DNA from: CAZWBR01 sp964632305
GTDB lineage: Bacteria > Bacteroidota > Bacteroidia > Bacteroidales > Prolixibacteraceae
NCBI GenBank assembly: GCA_964632305.1
Contig: CAZWBR010000002.1
Location: 90,252-154,251 of the forward strand
Length of the DNA stretch: 64,000 bases
Reading direction: 5' to 3'
Positions within the stretch are counted from its first letter, which is position 1, and each line of letters starts with the position of its first letter. Positions 17,325 through 25,833 of the stretch are shown piece after piece. The notes below the pieces were generated by a model that ran no database searches, was not told the DNA's origin, and saw nothing but the letters and a program-made list of their open reading frames with translations. The position numbers were made by a program, and so were the translations under genes.

Positions 17325-17395
17325 TCCATCGAAACAAAACAGAAAAGCAGTTACAATCCCTCTCCGAGGAATGACCGTTAATCTATAATTATCCC

Positions 17396-17403
17396 TAACT
17401 TTG
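17396..17403 (+). promoter_or_regulatory. -7 element (TAACTTTG) upstream of DUF3820 gene
   Basis: A perfect TAnnTTTG match. Transcription from it would begin near 17410, making in-frame ATGs at 17407 and 17410 leaderless or untranscribed and favouring those at 17425 or 17431. Confidence 0.5.
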
Positions 17404-17424
17404 CGGATGATGAATCAATTTTCA

Positions 17425-17655
17425 ATGGAAATGGCGCCCGATCCCGGGATCCTTCTTAAACTGGTCACGATAAAAATGCCCTTCGGCAAATACAAAGACC
17501 GTTTGTTGTGCGACCTGCCGGTATCCTACCTCGAATGGTTCGAACAGAAAGGTTTTCCGGATGGAAGTTTGGGAATCCTGCTTCAGACCATTTACGAAAT
17601 CAAACTCAACGGTCTGGAACAACTGCTCATCCCGTTGAAAAAAGCGAAACGATGA
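17425..17655 (+). CDS. DUF3820 family protein
   Basis: A 76-residue protein of the DUF3820 family, recognisable by LVTIKMPFGKYKDRLLCDLPVSYLEWFEQKGFP and the end LLQTIYEIKLNGLEQLL. The family has an unhelpful database name (quorum-sensing-regulated virulence factor); its function is unknown to me. I start at 17425; in-frame ATGs at 17407, 17410 and 17431 are alternatives, the last giving an N-terminus closest to relatives. The stop overlaps the start of the next gene (ATGA), so the two form a translationally coupled pair. Confidence 0.85.
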   Translation: MEMAPDPGILLKLVTIKMPFGKYKDRLLCDLPVSYLEWFEQKGFPDGSLGILLQTIYEIKLNGLEQLLIPLKKAKR

Positions 17656-18122
17656 AGGCAGCCCCGGTCAGCGAAATAAAATCAACCCTGCAACTGCTCT
17701 CTGTCCGCGAGGTTTCTGAATTATGCCTCCGGTTGGCCCGTTTCAGAAAGGAAAACAAAGAACTCCTCTCCTACCTGCTCTTCGAAGCTGACGATGAAGC
17801 CGGATATATCAGGAACGTTAAATCTGAAATGGACGAACTCTTCAAAAGTGTCCATCGGAAAAGCTTCTATACCGGTAAAAACGAATTACGAAAGATCCTT
17901 AAATTCACCAATCAGCAGATAAAATATTCCGGTCATAAACGTACCGAAGTAGAATTGCTGATCCACTTCTGTAAAGGGATGAAAAACACCGGCATTTCGC
18001 TAAATAACCATCCCGTACTGTTGAACCTCTACCTGCGGCAGAAACAGAGAATACGAAAGGCCTTGTCCATCCTTCACGAAGATTTACAATTCGACTATAA
18101 CGATGATCTGAAAGAGATTTAA
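17652..18122 (+). CDS. Uncharacterised protein coupled to DUF3820 gene
   Basis: A 156-residue, probably cytoplasmic, helix-rich protein that I do not recognise. It has no signal peptide, membrane segment or known catalytic motif. It is rich in Leu, Lys, Arg and Glu (LSVREVSELCLRLARFRKEN, VELLIHFCKGMKNTGI, LNLYLRQKQRIRKALSIL), suggesting an alpha-helical repeat or protein-binding fold. Its ATG overlaps the DUF3820 stop by four bases, which argues that the two products act together. The frame is intact over the whole length and the coupling makes it very likely real. Confidence 0.75.
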   Translation: MKAAPVSEIKSTLQLLSVREVSELCLRLARFRKENKELLSYLLFEADDEAGYIRNVKSEMDELFKSVHRKSFYTGKNELRKILKFTNQQIKYSGHKRTEVELLIHFCKGMKNTGISLNNHPVLLNLYLRQKQRIRKALSILHEDLQFDYNDDLKEI

Positions 18123-18187
18123 GATCACCCGCGACTCTATCTCCCCGCTCCGCGATCTCATAATTTATACAAATTAAGTATTTCCCT

Positions 18188-18195
18188 TAATTTTG
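18188..18195 (+). promoter_or_regulatory. -7 element (TAATTTTG) upstream of malic enzyme gene
   Basis: A perfect TAnnTTTG match in the AT-rich 180-bp spacer, 107 bp before the start codon. It implies a leader of about 100 nt in which I see no recognised riboswitch. Confidence 0.4.
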
Positions 18196-18302
18196 AAATA
18201 ATATGAAAAATATTGTTCTTAAAAAATAATAAATCCCTATTTTTCGAACCCAAAATTAAGAACATTATAAATCAGAGAATACACTTATAATACGATCAGA
18301 AA

Positions 18303-20579
18303 ATGAGTAAATTAAATCAGGAAGCATTGGATTATCACAGCAACGGCCGGGCCGGAAAAATTGCGGTGATGCCAACGAAGCCCTATGCCACTCAACGCGA
18401 TTTGGGACTGGCTTACACTCCGGGAGTTGCCAGCCCCTGTCTGGCTATCAAGGACAACATAGAAGACGTCTATAAATATACGGCTAAAGGAAATCTTGTA
18501 GCAGTCATCTCTAACGGAACCGCGGTATTGGGCCTTGGCAATATCGGACCGGAAGCCGGAAAACCGGTCATGGAAGGTAAGGGATTGCTGTTCAAAATCT
18601 ATGCAGACATCGATGTCTTCGATATTGAACTCGATGCCAATGATCCCGAAAAATTTATCCAGGCCGTCAAAGCGATGGCCCCAACCTTCGGGGGTATCAA
18701 CCTTGAAGATATTAAAGCCCCGGAGTGTTTCGAGATTGAACAACGCCTGAAAGCCGAACTGGATATTCCCGTGATGCACGATGACCAGCACGGTACCGCG
18801 ATTATCTCCTCGGCAGGTTTGCTGAATGCACTCGACCTGGCCGGGAAAAAAATTGGTGAGGTCAGGATCGTGGTCAACGGTGCCGGAGCCGCCGCTATCT
18901 CCTGTACACGTTTATATATCTCACTGGGAGCCAACCCAAAGAACGTAATCATGTGCGACAGCAAGGGCGTCCTGCATCATGAACGGACCGATCTGAATGC
19001 CACAAAGAAAGAGTTTATGCGGGAAACGCCCTTAAGGACCCTTGCCGAAGCGCTGGAAGGTGCCGATGTATTTATCGGCCTTTCGACCTCAGGAGTATTA
19101 AAAAAGGAAATGGTCCGTACCATGGCCGATAATCCGATCGTGTTTGCACTGGCCAATCCCGATCCCGAAATCCCTTATGCCGAAGCCAAGGCTTCACGCG
19201 AAGACCTGATCTTCGCTACCGGACGCTCCGACTACCCCAACCAGATCAATAATGTACTGGGGTTCCCTTTCATCTTCCGCGGCGCCCTCGATGTTCGTGC
19301 CCGCTCAATCAACGAGGAGATGAAGATCGCCTGCGTTCATGCACTGGCTGAACTGGCAAAGGAAAAGGTCCCCGAATCGGTGCTTACCGCTTATAACGCC
19401 AGAAATATCGTTTATGGCCGCGAATACCTGATTCCCAAACCTATGGATCCCCGCCTTATCACCCGTGTAGCTCCCGCCGTGGCTAAAGCAGCTATCGAAT
19501 CAGGTGTTGCCCGGAAAACGATCACCGATTGGGAGGCTTATACCGAAGAATTGGGCCATCGTCTTGGGTCGGAAAACAAACTGATCTCAATGATGATCGA
19601 CAAGGCCAAACAGGACCCCAAAAAAGTTGCTTTCCCCGATGCCAGCGAATTCAACGTGCTGAAAGCCGCCTATATCGCCCAGCAGGAAGGGATTGCCACT
19701 CCGATCCTGATCGGGAACGAAGAGAAAATCAGAAAACTGATCGCCGAGAATGAACTCGATTTTAACAGCGTGGAAATCATCGATAACCGTAGCCGGACCC
19801 AGGATGAACTACGCCGTCACTATGCCGATCGGCTCTTCGAAAAACGCAGCCGCAAAGGAATGACCCACGAGGAAGCGGTCGATAAGATGTACGACAAGAA
19901 TTATTTCGCCGCAATGATGGTCGAATGTGGCGATGCCGATGCAGCACTAACCGGATTTTCAACACGTTATCCTGATGCAGTTGAACCAGTTCTCGAAGTA
20001 ATTGGTAAAAAACCGAATGTCTCCAAAATTTTCGGGATGCATGTCATCATCACTCCCAAAGGAACATTCTTCCTGGCCGACACTTCGCTTGGCGCTGCAC
20101 CCGATTCCGATACCCTGGTCGATACCGCTATCCAGTCTGCCGAAATCGTCCGCCAGTTCAACATCGAACCGCATATCGCGATGCTCTCCTATTCCAATTT
20201 CGGAGCATCGAAAAAAGGAACTCCTTCCATTGTCCACCAGGCAGTCGAAAAACTGCACAAGGATCATCCTGAACTGATCGTTGACGGTGAGATGCAGTTG
20301 AAGACGGCCCTGAACAAGGAACTTCGCAATAAAATCTATCCGTTCAACAAACTGGGGGATAAGGATGTCAACACCCTGATCTTCCCGAACCTCAGCTCGG
20401 CCAATATCGCGATGCATATCCTTCAGCATATCGCCGATTGTGAAACCCTTGGACCAGTCCTGGTCGGAAACCGTAAATCGATGCACGTGATGCAGATGCA
20501 AGGTTCCGTTCGCGACGTTCTGAATATGATCGCTATCGCGGTGATCGATGCCCAAACCCTTACGAAAAACGGGAATTAA
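18303..20579 (+). CDS. maeB: NADP-dependent malic enzyme fused to phosphotransacetylase domain
   Basis: MaeB-type malic enzyme, decarboxylating malate to pyruvate with reduction of NADP+. The 758 residues comprise a malic enzyme part (~1-430: LAYTPGVASPCLAI, the acid/metal cluster MHDDQHGTAI, Rossmann VVNGAGAAAISC) and a phosphate acetyltransferase-like part (~435-758: KVAFPDASEFNVLKAAYIAQ, LSYSNFGASKKGTPS, VDGEMQLKTALN). In characterised MaeB enzymes the PTA-like domain binds acetyl-CoA as a regulator rather than acting as catalyst. Length is as expected. It is monocistronic and ends at a strong terminator. Confidence 0.96.
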   Translation: MSKLNQEALDYHSNGRAGKIAVMPTKPYATQRDLGLAYTPGVASPCLAIKDNIEDVYKYTAKGNLVAVISNGTAVLGLGNIGPEAGKPVMEGKGLLFKIYADIDVFDIELDANDPEKFIQAVKAMAPTFGGINLEDIKAPECFEIEQRLKAELDIPVMHDDQHGTAIISSAGLLNALDLAGKKIGEVRIVVNGAGAAAISCTRLYISLGANPKNVIMCDSKGVLHHERTDLNATKKEFMRETPLRTLAEALEGADVFIGLSTSGVLKKEMVRTMADNPIVFALANPDPEIPYAEAKASREDLIFATGRSDYPNQINNVLGFPFIFRGALDVRARSINEEMKIACVHALAELAKEKVPESVLTAYNARNIVYGREYLIPKPMDPRLITRVAPAVAKAAIESGVARKTITDWEAYTEELGHRLGSENKLISMMIDKAKQDPKKVAFPDASEFNVLKAAYIAQQEGIATPILIGNEEKIRKLIAENELDFNSVEIIDNRSRTQDELRRHYADRLFEKRSRKGMTHEEAVDKMYDKNYFAAMMVECGDADAALTGFSTRYPDAVEPVLEVIGKKPNVSKIFGMHVIITPKGTFFLADTSLGAAPDSDTLVDTAIQSAEIVRQFNIEPHIAMLSYSNFGASKKGTPSIVHQAVEKLHKDHPELIVDGEMQLKTALNKELRNKIYPFNKLGDKDVNTLIFPNLSSANIAMHILQHIADCETLGPVLVGNRKSMHVMQMQGSVRDVLNMIAIAVIDAQTLTKNGN

Positions 20580-20598
20580 GCCGTTAATCTTTACAATC

Positions 20599-20639
20599 AA
20601 AAAAGCCTGACCGGATTCTAAATCCGATCAGGCTTTTTT
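20599..20639. terminator. Bidirectional terminator between maeB and folC
   Basis: A long stem (20599-20617 with 20621-20639; core AAAAAAGCCTGA, one mismatch) with a 3-nt loop, A-run before and T-run after. It serves both convergent genes. Confidence 0.92.
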
Positions 20640-20649
20640 ATTTCCTGTC

Positions 20650-21951
20650 TTACGGCACAACTTCCGCGACAACAAAAGTGCTACCTCCGATAAAGATCAA
20701 ATCGTCCGGACGACTATTCTCCCGGGCAGCCGCCACCGCTTCCGCGACTGTCGGGTAACTCTCCCCTTTCAGATCAAAATAGGAAGCCATCTTCATCAGT
20801 TGCTTCTCACTCATCGCACGGGGCATCGAGGCCCTGGTAAAATAATATTCGGCATCCTTCGGGAGCTGGGCCAGCACCGACACAATATCCTTGTCATTGA
20901 CCATCCCGATGACAAAATGAAGTTTTTGATATGGAGTCTGAGCCAACTGGGCCACCACCTCACGGATGCCGGCCTCGTTATGTCCCGTATCGCAAATAAT
21001 CCTGGGATTGGCCCCAATAGTCTGCCATCGTCCCTGGAGCCCGGTATTGTCCATAACGTGCTCCAATCCCCGCCGAAGATCCGGTTCATCAATCTTCCAT
21101 CCTTTTTGCCGAAGTTGCTCTATCGCCGCCATAGCCGTGCAGATATTCAGGGACTGGTATTTCCCCATCAGATCCAACCGGAGGTTTTCATAAACAATCT
21201 CTGTCCCCTGCTTAAGGTTAAAGACCTGCTTCCCGTCAGTGGAGATCATCGAATAAGCAGAGCTAAACACCTGATCAGCAAAGATTATAGGGGAATTATT
21301 CTCGCGGGCTTTACCCCCGAAAATCATCGAGGTCTGCGGATGGGTCTCCCCGATCACAGCCGGGACCAGCGGCTTGATGATCCCGGCCTTTTCCAGCGCG
21401 ATCTTCCCTAACGTGTCCCCTAACAAAGCCGTATGATCAAGACTGATATTGGTGATGACCGAGAGGTCGGGAGCAATGATATTGGTCGAATCGAGCCTGC
21501 CCCCTAACCCAACCTCAACGATGGCGATATCAATCGCTTCACTGGCAAAATAATCGAAGGCCATCATCACGGTCAGCTCAAAGAAAGAAGGCTCAAGGGA
21601 ATAATCGTTGTTGCCTTTTAAAAATCTCTCAACAAAACTGACCACAAAATCCTTCGGGATCATCTCACCGTTGACCCGTATCCGTTCCCGGAAATCCTTC
21701 AGATGGGGCGAAGTGTAAAGCCCGGTTTTATATCCCGCCTCCTGAAATACACTGGCCAGCATATGCGAAACCGAGCCCTTACCATTCGTCCCGGCCACAT
21801 GAACCGACCTGAACTGCCGGTGCGGGTGTCCAAACATCCGGTCAAGCGCCAGGGTATTATCCAGGCTGTCCTTGTAGGCTGCAGGCCCCGTCCGCTGATA
21901 AAACGGCAGATGTTCGTATAAATAATTGATTACCTCTTCATAACGTTCCAT
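20650..21951 (-). CDS. folC: Bifunctional folylpolyglutamate/dihydrofolate synthase
   Basis: Mur-ligase-family enzyme that joins glutamate to dihydropteroate and adds further glutamates to folates. The 433 residues include the P-loop VAGTNGKGSVSHMLASVF (~51-68), the conserved TSPHLKDFRERI, the IVEVGLGGRLDSTN block (~143-156), SLDHTALLGDTLGKIALEKAGI and the C-terminal DTGHNEAGIREV. Length is normal. It is leftward, converging on maeB and diverging from the PhoH-type gene. Confidence 0.94.
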   Translation of the reverse strand: MERYEEVINYLYEHLPFYQRTGPAAYKDSLDNTLALDRMFGHPHRQFRSVHVAGTNGKGSVSHMLASVFQEAGYKTGLYTSPHLKDFRERIRVNGEMIPKDFVVSFVERFLKGNNDYSLEPSFFELTVMMAFDYFASEAIDIAIVEVGLGGRLDSTNIIAPDLSVITNISLDHTALLGDTLGKIALEKAGIIKPLVPAVIGETHPQTSMIFGGKARENNSPIIFADQVFSSAYSMISTDGKQVFNLKQGTEIVYENLRLDLMGKYQSLNICTAMAAIEQLRQKGWKIDEPDLRRGLEHVMDNTGLQGRWQTIGANPRIICDTGHNEAGIREVVAQLAQTPYQKLHFVIGMVNDKDIVSVLAQLPKDAEYYFTRASMPRAMSEKQLMKMASYFDLKGESYPTVAEAVAAARENSRPDDLIFIGGSTFVVAEVVP

Positions 21952-22062
21952 GATCAGTATTTCTTGGTAAAAAACGTTACAAAGATGATAAAAAGCTCGC
22001 CGTAAAACGAGTTTCGCATCAGATAAATACTATCTTTAACCAACAACCAAAAACACCACACC

Positions 22063-23385
22063 ATGAGCAAGTCTAAAATTTTTGTGCTCGACACCAATGT
22101 CATTCTTCACGACCATGAGTGTATTTATAATTTTGAGGATAACGATGTTGTCATCCCAATTACCGTGCTGGAAGAACTGGATAAATTTAAAAGGGGAAAC
22201 GATCAGATAAATTTCCAGGCCCGACAGTTTGTAAGGGTTCTCGACGAAATCGTGGGAAATGATCTTTTTAACGGGGGAATACTGCTCGGCCCCTCTAAAG
22301 GAAGGCTGATCATCGAAACCGGCAAACCCTTCTCCGATAAACTGAAAACCTCGTTTCGCGAAGATATACCCGATCACCGTATCCTGGCTATTGCCGAGTA
22401 TATTACAGAAAAACACAAAGACCGCAAGGTCGTTCTGGTCTCCAAAGATATCAACCTGAGGATGAAAGCCAAATCGCTGCACATCGATTCGGAAGATTAC
22501 CGCAACGACAAGGTCGAAGATATCAATGTCCTTTATCAGGGGATCCGTGAAATGAAGGATTTCTCCGACAATCTGATCGGACAACTCTACGATAGCAAAT
22601 CAATGACCGTTGAAGAGGCTGGGATAAGCAATCCCCCTTTCCCCAACGAGTTTTTCATTATGAAGGGCTCCCGTTCCAGTGTGCTGGCCCATTACAACCC
22701 CTTCCATACCCGGCTCGAACGGGTCGACAAGAAAGTGGCTTACGGGATAAAACCAAGGAATGCCGAACAAACCTTCTCGATCCATGCCTTGCTTGACCCG
22801 GATATCAAACTGGTCAGCCTGACCGGGAAAGCAGGTACCGGAAAGACGTTACTGGCCCTGGCCGCGGCCATTGCCCAGCACGGCACTTACGACCAGATCC
22901 TGCTCGCCCGTCCAATCGTGGCCCTCAGCAACCGCGATATTGGCTTCCTGCCCGGCGATGCCGAAGAAAAGGTCTCCCCCTACATGCAACCCCTTTTCGA
23001 TAACCTGGCTGTGATCAAACGTTGCTTCGGAGCACATAGTCCCGAGCTGCAACTAATTGAAGATCTGCAAAAAAGCGACCGGCTCGAAATAAGCCCGTTA
23101 GCCTTTATTCGCGGACGAAGCCTCTCGAACTGCTACTTCATCATCGACGAAGCCCAGAACCTTACCCCCCACGAAGTGAAAACCATTATCACCCGGGCCG
23201 GAGAAGGGACCAAGATGATCTTTACCGGCGATATCCAGCAGATCGACTCCCCCTACCTCGACATGCAATCGAACGGATTGGCCTACCTCACCGACAAGAT
23301 GAAGGGGCAGGATTTGTTTGCCCATGTCAACCTGGTAAAAGGGGAACGAAGTTACCTCGCCGAACTGGCCAGCGACTTGCTGTAA
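22063..23385 (+). CDS. PIN-PhoH protein (PhoH2-type ATPase)
   Basis: A 440-residue fusion of an N-terminal PIN ribonuclease domain and a C-terminal PhoH ATPase, the arrangement called PhoH2 or YlaK type. The PIN part (1-~140) begins FVLDTNVILHD and holds the acidic residues DTN, EELD and D of SKDIN. The PhoH part (~235-440) has Walker A SLTGKAGTGKTLLALA, Walker B NCYFIIDEAQNLTP and the sensor block MIFTGDIQQID. Studied PhoH2 proteins unwind and cut RNA; whether this one does is inference. It is a single gene with folC divergent and ppnP downstream. Confidence 0.92.
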   Translation: MSKSKIFVLDTNVILHDHECIYNFEDNDVVIPITVLEELDKFKRGNDQINFQARQFVRVLDEIVGNDLFNGGILLGPSKGRLIIETGKPFSDKLKTSFREDIPDHRILAIAEYITEKHKDRKVVLVSKDINLRMKAKSLHIDSEDYRNDKVEDINVLYQGIREMKDFSDNLIGQLYDSKSMTVEEAGISNPPFPNEFFIMKGSRSSVLAHYNPFHTRLERVDKKVAYGIKPRNAEQTFSIHALLDPDIKLVSLTGKAGTGKTLLALAAAIAQHGTYDQILLARPIVALSNRDIGFLPGDAEEKVSPYMQPLFDNLAVIKRCFGAHSPELQLIEDLQKSDRLEISPLAFIRGRSLSNCYFIIDEAQNLTPHEVKTIITRAGEGTKMIFTGDIQQIDSPYLDMQSNGLAYLTDKMKGQDLFAHVNLVKGERSYLAELASDLL

Positions 23386-23509
23386 GGTAAACAGGGCGCG
23401 AATAATTTTTGTAAACCGATAAAAAATAAATATCATTGGCGGAAATTTTAGATCAAAGACAGAACAGGATAAATAGTTTTCAGATTTATTACCAGAAATA
23501 ACAATCAAC

Positions 23510-23791
23510 ATGTTGAAAGTCAACGAATATTTTGGAGGTACGGTAAAATCGATTGCCGTCGAAAACGAAGAAGGAACCGCCACTATCGGCGTTATGGAAG
23601 CCGGCGAATATGAATTCGGCACCGGAACCATCGAAGTGATGACCATCACCAGCGGAACACTCGAAGTGTTATTACCAGGTGAGAATGAATGGAAAAGCTA
23701 TCCCAAAGGCGGGGTATTCGAAGTGGCCAAAGGGGTAAAATTTAAGGTTAAAGCCGCTGCACCTGTCGCTTATCACTGCCTTTACCTCTGA
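23510..23791 (+). CDS. ppnP: Pyrimidine/purine nucleoside phosphorylase
   Basis: A 93-residue cupin of the PpnP (YaiE, DUF1255) family. The E. coli protein phosphorolyses several nucleosides to a free base and ribose-1-phosphate. The beta-rich sequence (KVNEYFGGTVKSIAVEN, ATIGVMEAGEYEFGTGTIEVM, LPGENEWKSYPKGGVFEV, YHCLYL) spans the full family length. A strong hairpin lies 54 bp after the stop. Confidence 0.93.
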   Translation: MLKVNEYFGGTVKSIAVENEEGTATIGVMEAGEYEFGTGTIEVMTITSGTLEVLLPGENEWKSYPKGGVFEVAKGVKFKVKAAAPVAYHCLYL

Positions 23792-23844
23792 TCGGGCAAT
23801 AAAAGCCCAAAATGTCGGGCCGGAATAATCGTCCCCTTCATTTT

Positions 23845-23880
23845 CCTGATCAGTATGGAGCTCTCTCCATGCTGATCAGG
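23845..23880 (+). terminator. Hairpin downstream of ppnP
   Basis: A 16-position stem (23845-23860 with 23865-23880; core CCTGATCAG and its complement, one G-T pair) with a CTCT loop. The tail ATCTTTCATT is only moderately T-rich, but the stem is strong. Confidence 0.75.
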
Positions 23881-23998
23881 ATCTTTCATTATTGACCAAA
23901 CGCCCCTAAAAACCGTCATCGAAATTGTATTTCATATATCTCTACTAATCAACGCGAATAGCAATATCACCTAAATCTATACCTCCGTTCAATTCTTT

Positions 23999-25015
23999 TC
24001 AGTAAGCATATTGTCGAAGAGAATCAAACCCGACCAGACATTGCCGTTCTTCATCCCACAGCCGAAGATTTAACGACCGGAGACTGCTGAAAAAGGTAAC
24101 AGGCTTCGTCTCCTGAAAAATGGGATTCTCGTCGTAACAAGCCGGAAGCTTGTAATTGGGAATCTTCGGGCTCAGATGATGAATGTGATGAAAACCGATA
24201 TTCCCCGTAAACCATTGCAACAGTTTAGGAAGCTTGAAATAAGAACTGCCATGCAAGGCCACACTTTTATAATCCCACTCCCTGCCCCGGGTCCATACCA
24301 CATCCTCATACTGGTGCTGAACGTAAAAAAGCCAAACCCCGTGCACCGCCGCGATATAAAGCACCGGAACCTGGATCAGCAGGTAGGCTTTCCAACCCAC
24401 AATCCAGATGAACAACAGGATATAAACCACTAATGCCAGGTTATTTAACAGAAGGTAAATGTGCTCCTTCCGGCTCATGTATTTTTTGGGCAACCGGTTC
24501 TGGAACAGGAACAGAAAAAAGGGGGCAATCCCTAACAGGAAAACCGGGTGACGGTAAACCCGGTAAAGGAAACGGCGCCATTTCGACAGTTTCAGATACT
24601 CCTCCACGGTAAGGGTTTCAATATCGCCAATACCCCGCCTGTCCAGGTTCCCTACCGTCATGTGATGCTCTTTATGATCGCGGTGCCATTTGTGATAAGA
24701 GGTAAAGGCTATGACACCTGTAAAGATCCCTACGATCCGGTTTAACCGCTGCGATTTAAAAAACGATCCGTGGCCGCAATCGTGAAAGATAATAAAAATC
24801 CTGACCAGAAATCCCGCTGCAATGACCGATAAGAGAAGGGTCAGCCAATAAGATATCTCAAGACTCCATACCATTGCCCCCCATAACAAAAAATAGGGGA
24901 CCACCGAATTGATCACCTGCCACCAGCTTTTTACCGGATCCGAAAAATTGTATTTCGAAACAATCTCCATCCATGCCATCGAAGAATTGTTCTTATTGTT
25001 CATTCCTATTCCCAT
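23999..25015 (-). CDS. Membrane fatty acid desaturase
   Basis: A 338-residue di-iron desaturase of the acyl-lipid type, resembling Bacillus Des. It introduces double bonds into membrane lipid acyl chains using O2. The three histidine boxes are HDCGH (78-82), HRDHKEHH (111-118) and HHIHH near residue 275. Four to six membrane segments surround them (for example YFLLWGAMVWSL, LLLSVIAAGFLVRIFIIF). It stands alone, with an unusually long upstream spacer of about 820 bp. Regiospecificity and electron donor cannot be told. Confidence 0.92.
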   Translation of the reverse strand: MGIGMNNKNNSSMAWMEIVSKYNFSDPVKSWWQVINSVVPYFLLWGAMVWSLEISYWLTLLLSVIAAGFLVRIFIIFHDCGHGSFFKSQRLNRIVGIFTGVIAFTSYHKWHRDHKEHHMTVGNLDRRGIGDIETLTVEEYLKLSKWRRFLYRVYRHPVFLLGIAPFFLFLFQNRLPKKYMSRKEHIYLLLNNLALVVYILLFIWIVGWKAYLLIQVPVLYIAAVHGVWLFYVQHQYEDVVWTRGREWDYKSVALHGSSYFKLPKLLQWFTGNIGFHHIHHLSPKIPNYKLPACYDENPIFQETKPVTFFSSLRSLNLRLWDEERQCLVGFDSLRQYAY

Positions 25016-25493
25016 AATTCCTAACTATCTTATTTTTTTCTTTAAATGAAAAAATCAAGGGATAATACTTCAGAAATGCTTCACAGCAAATATTTTTATC
25101 CCATCAGAGAAACGGCAATCACCCGGAAAATGTTTCTTCACTTAAGGATCGTTAAGCATATTTAACCCCAATAAATGTTTAAAATCCATTCAGAACCTCT
25201 TCTTGTACGAAAGACACAAATCACATCTGTTCAATCAACTATACAAAAACACTTAATTAGTTTATATAGGTAGGGATCCCATAACATCAAATGGAACTTA
25301 CAAGCAATATTTTCAAACTTTTCCTAAAGTAAGAGATGAAAGCAACCCAAGAATATAAGTCGCGGGAAGGAAGAATCCGCTAATCGTCCCAATTCCCGGC
25401 CCATCGTTATATTCATACCTGCATCAGGAAAGGGTCAAAGCCAGAGCATCGCCTTGTTTTAAAAGTAGCATTAAGGTATTTTTCAGGTACTTT

Positions 25494-25548
25494 GTATATA
25501 TTCTGAATATACAAACTACGAACAAAGTACGAACAAAGTACGAACAAA
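25494..25548 (-). repeat. Array of five tandem 11-bp units (array A)
   Basis: Five consecutive 11-mers. On the plus strand the last two are identical GTACGAACAAA (25527-25537, 25538-25548), the third is CTACGAACAAA (25516-25526), and the first two are diverged (GTATATATTCT, GAATATACAAA). A partial GTACTTT precedes them at 25487. Read on the minus strand the conserved units are TTTGTTCGTAC, the same period and ending as array B at 51040. Confidence 0.85.
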
Positions 25549-25580
25549 CCCCGGCGATGATAGGATTTTGACCCGGGGTT
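25547..25580. repeat. GC-rich inverted repeat next to array A
   Basis: AACCCCGG (25547-25554) and CCGGGGTT (25573-25580) form a perfect 8-bp stem with an 18-nt loop. It begins at the last bases of the 11-bp array and lacks a T-run. Confidence 0.65.
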
Positions 25581-25833
25581 CATCCTAACCTAGAACAGGT
25601 CAGAAATAAGTGGAATATGCCCTCTCAATTCCTCTCAACGAATCGGGATCATGTGATGATCGAAATATGAATTTTAAGGATTTTGTCTGACCGGACAGAG
25701 TTACAAGGATCAGACCCACCACTATTAAGCGGGAAAAGATAGTAATCCCGGCTGTTAAGACATAAGTAATCCTGACCGACACTGAAAACAGGCCGATCGA
25801 AGCACAGAATTCTTGGTTTCAGCGGGAATGCTG

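Larger units (their letters stand above)
25016..25833. other. Long intergenic region with tandem and inverted repeats
   Basis: 818 bp without a convincing gene. The half next to the desaturase is AT-rich. The centre holds an 11-bp tandem array (25494-25548) overlapping an inverted repeat TTTGTATAT/ATATACAAA (25491-25499 with 25507-25515) and directly abutting a GC-rich inverted repeat (25547-25580). The only open frame of note, about 60 codons on the minus strand near 25600-25782, has no coding-like features. Confidence 0.75.

Noticed and set aside
20800..21411. Plus-strand frame of 203 codons antisense to folC
   Set aside because: A shadow of folC, whose P-loop and Mur-ligase motifs are on the other strand.
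25494..25548. CRISPR array
   Set aside because: The 11-bp units are contiguous without spacers, and no cas gene is present in the window.
25600..25782. Minus-strand open frame of 60 codons between aroK and the desaturase gene
   Set aside because: Short, no ribosome signal, no recognisable domain; lies beside the repeat array in apparently non-coding DNA.
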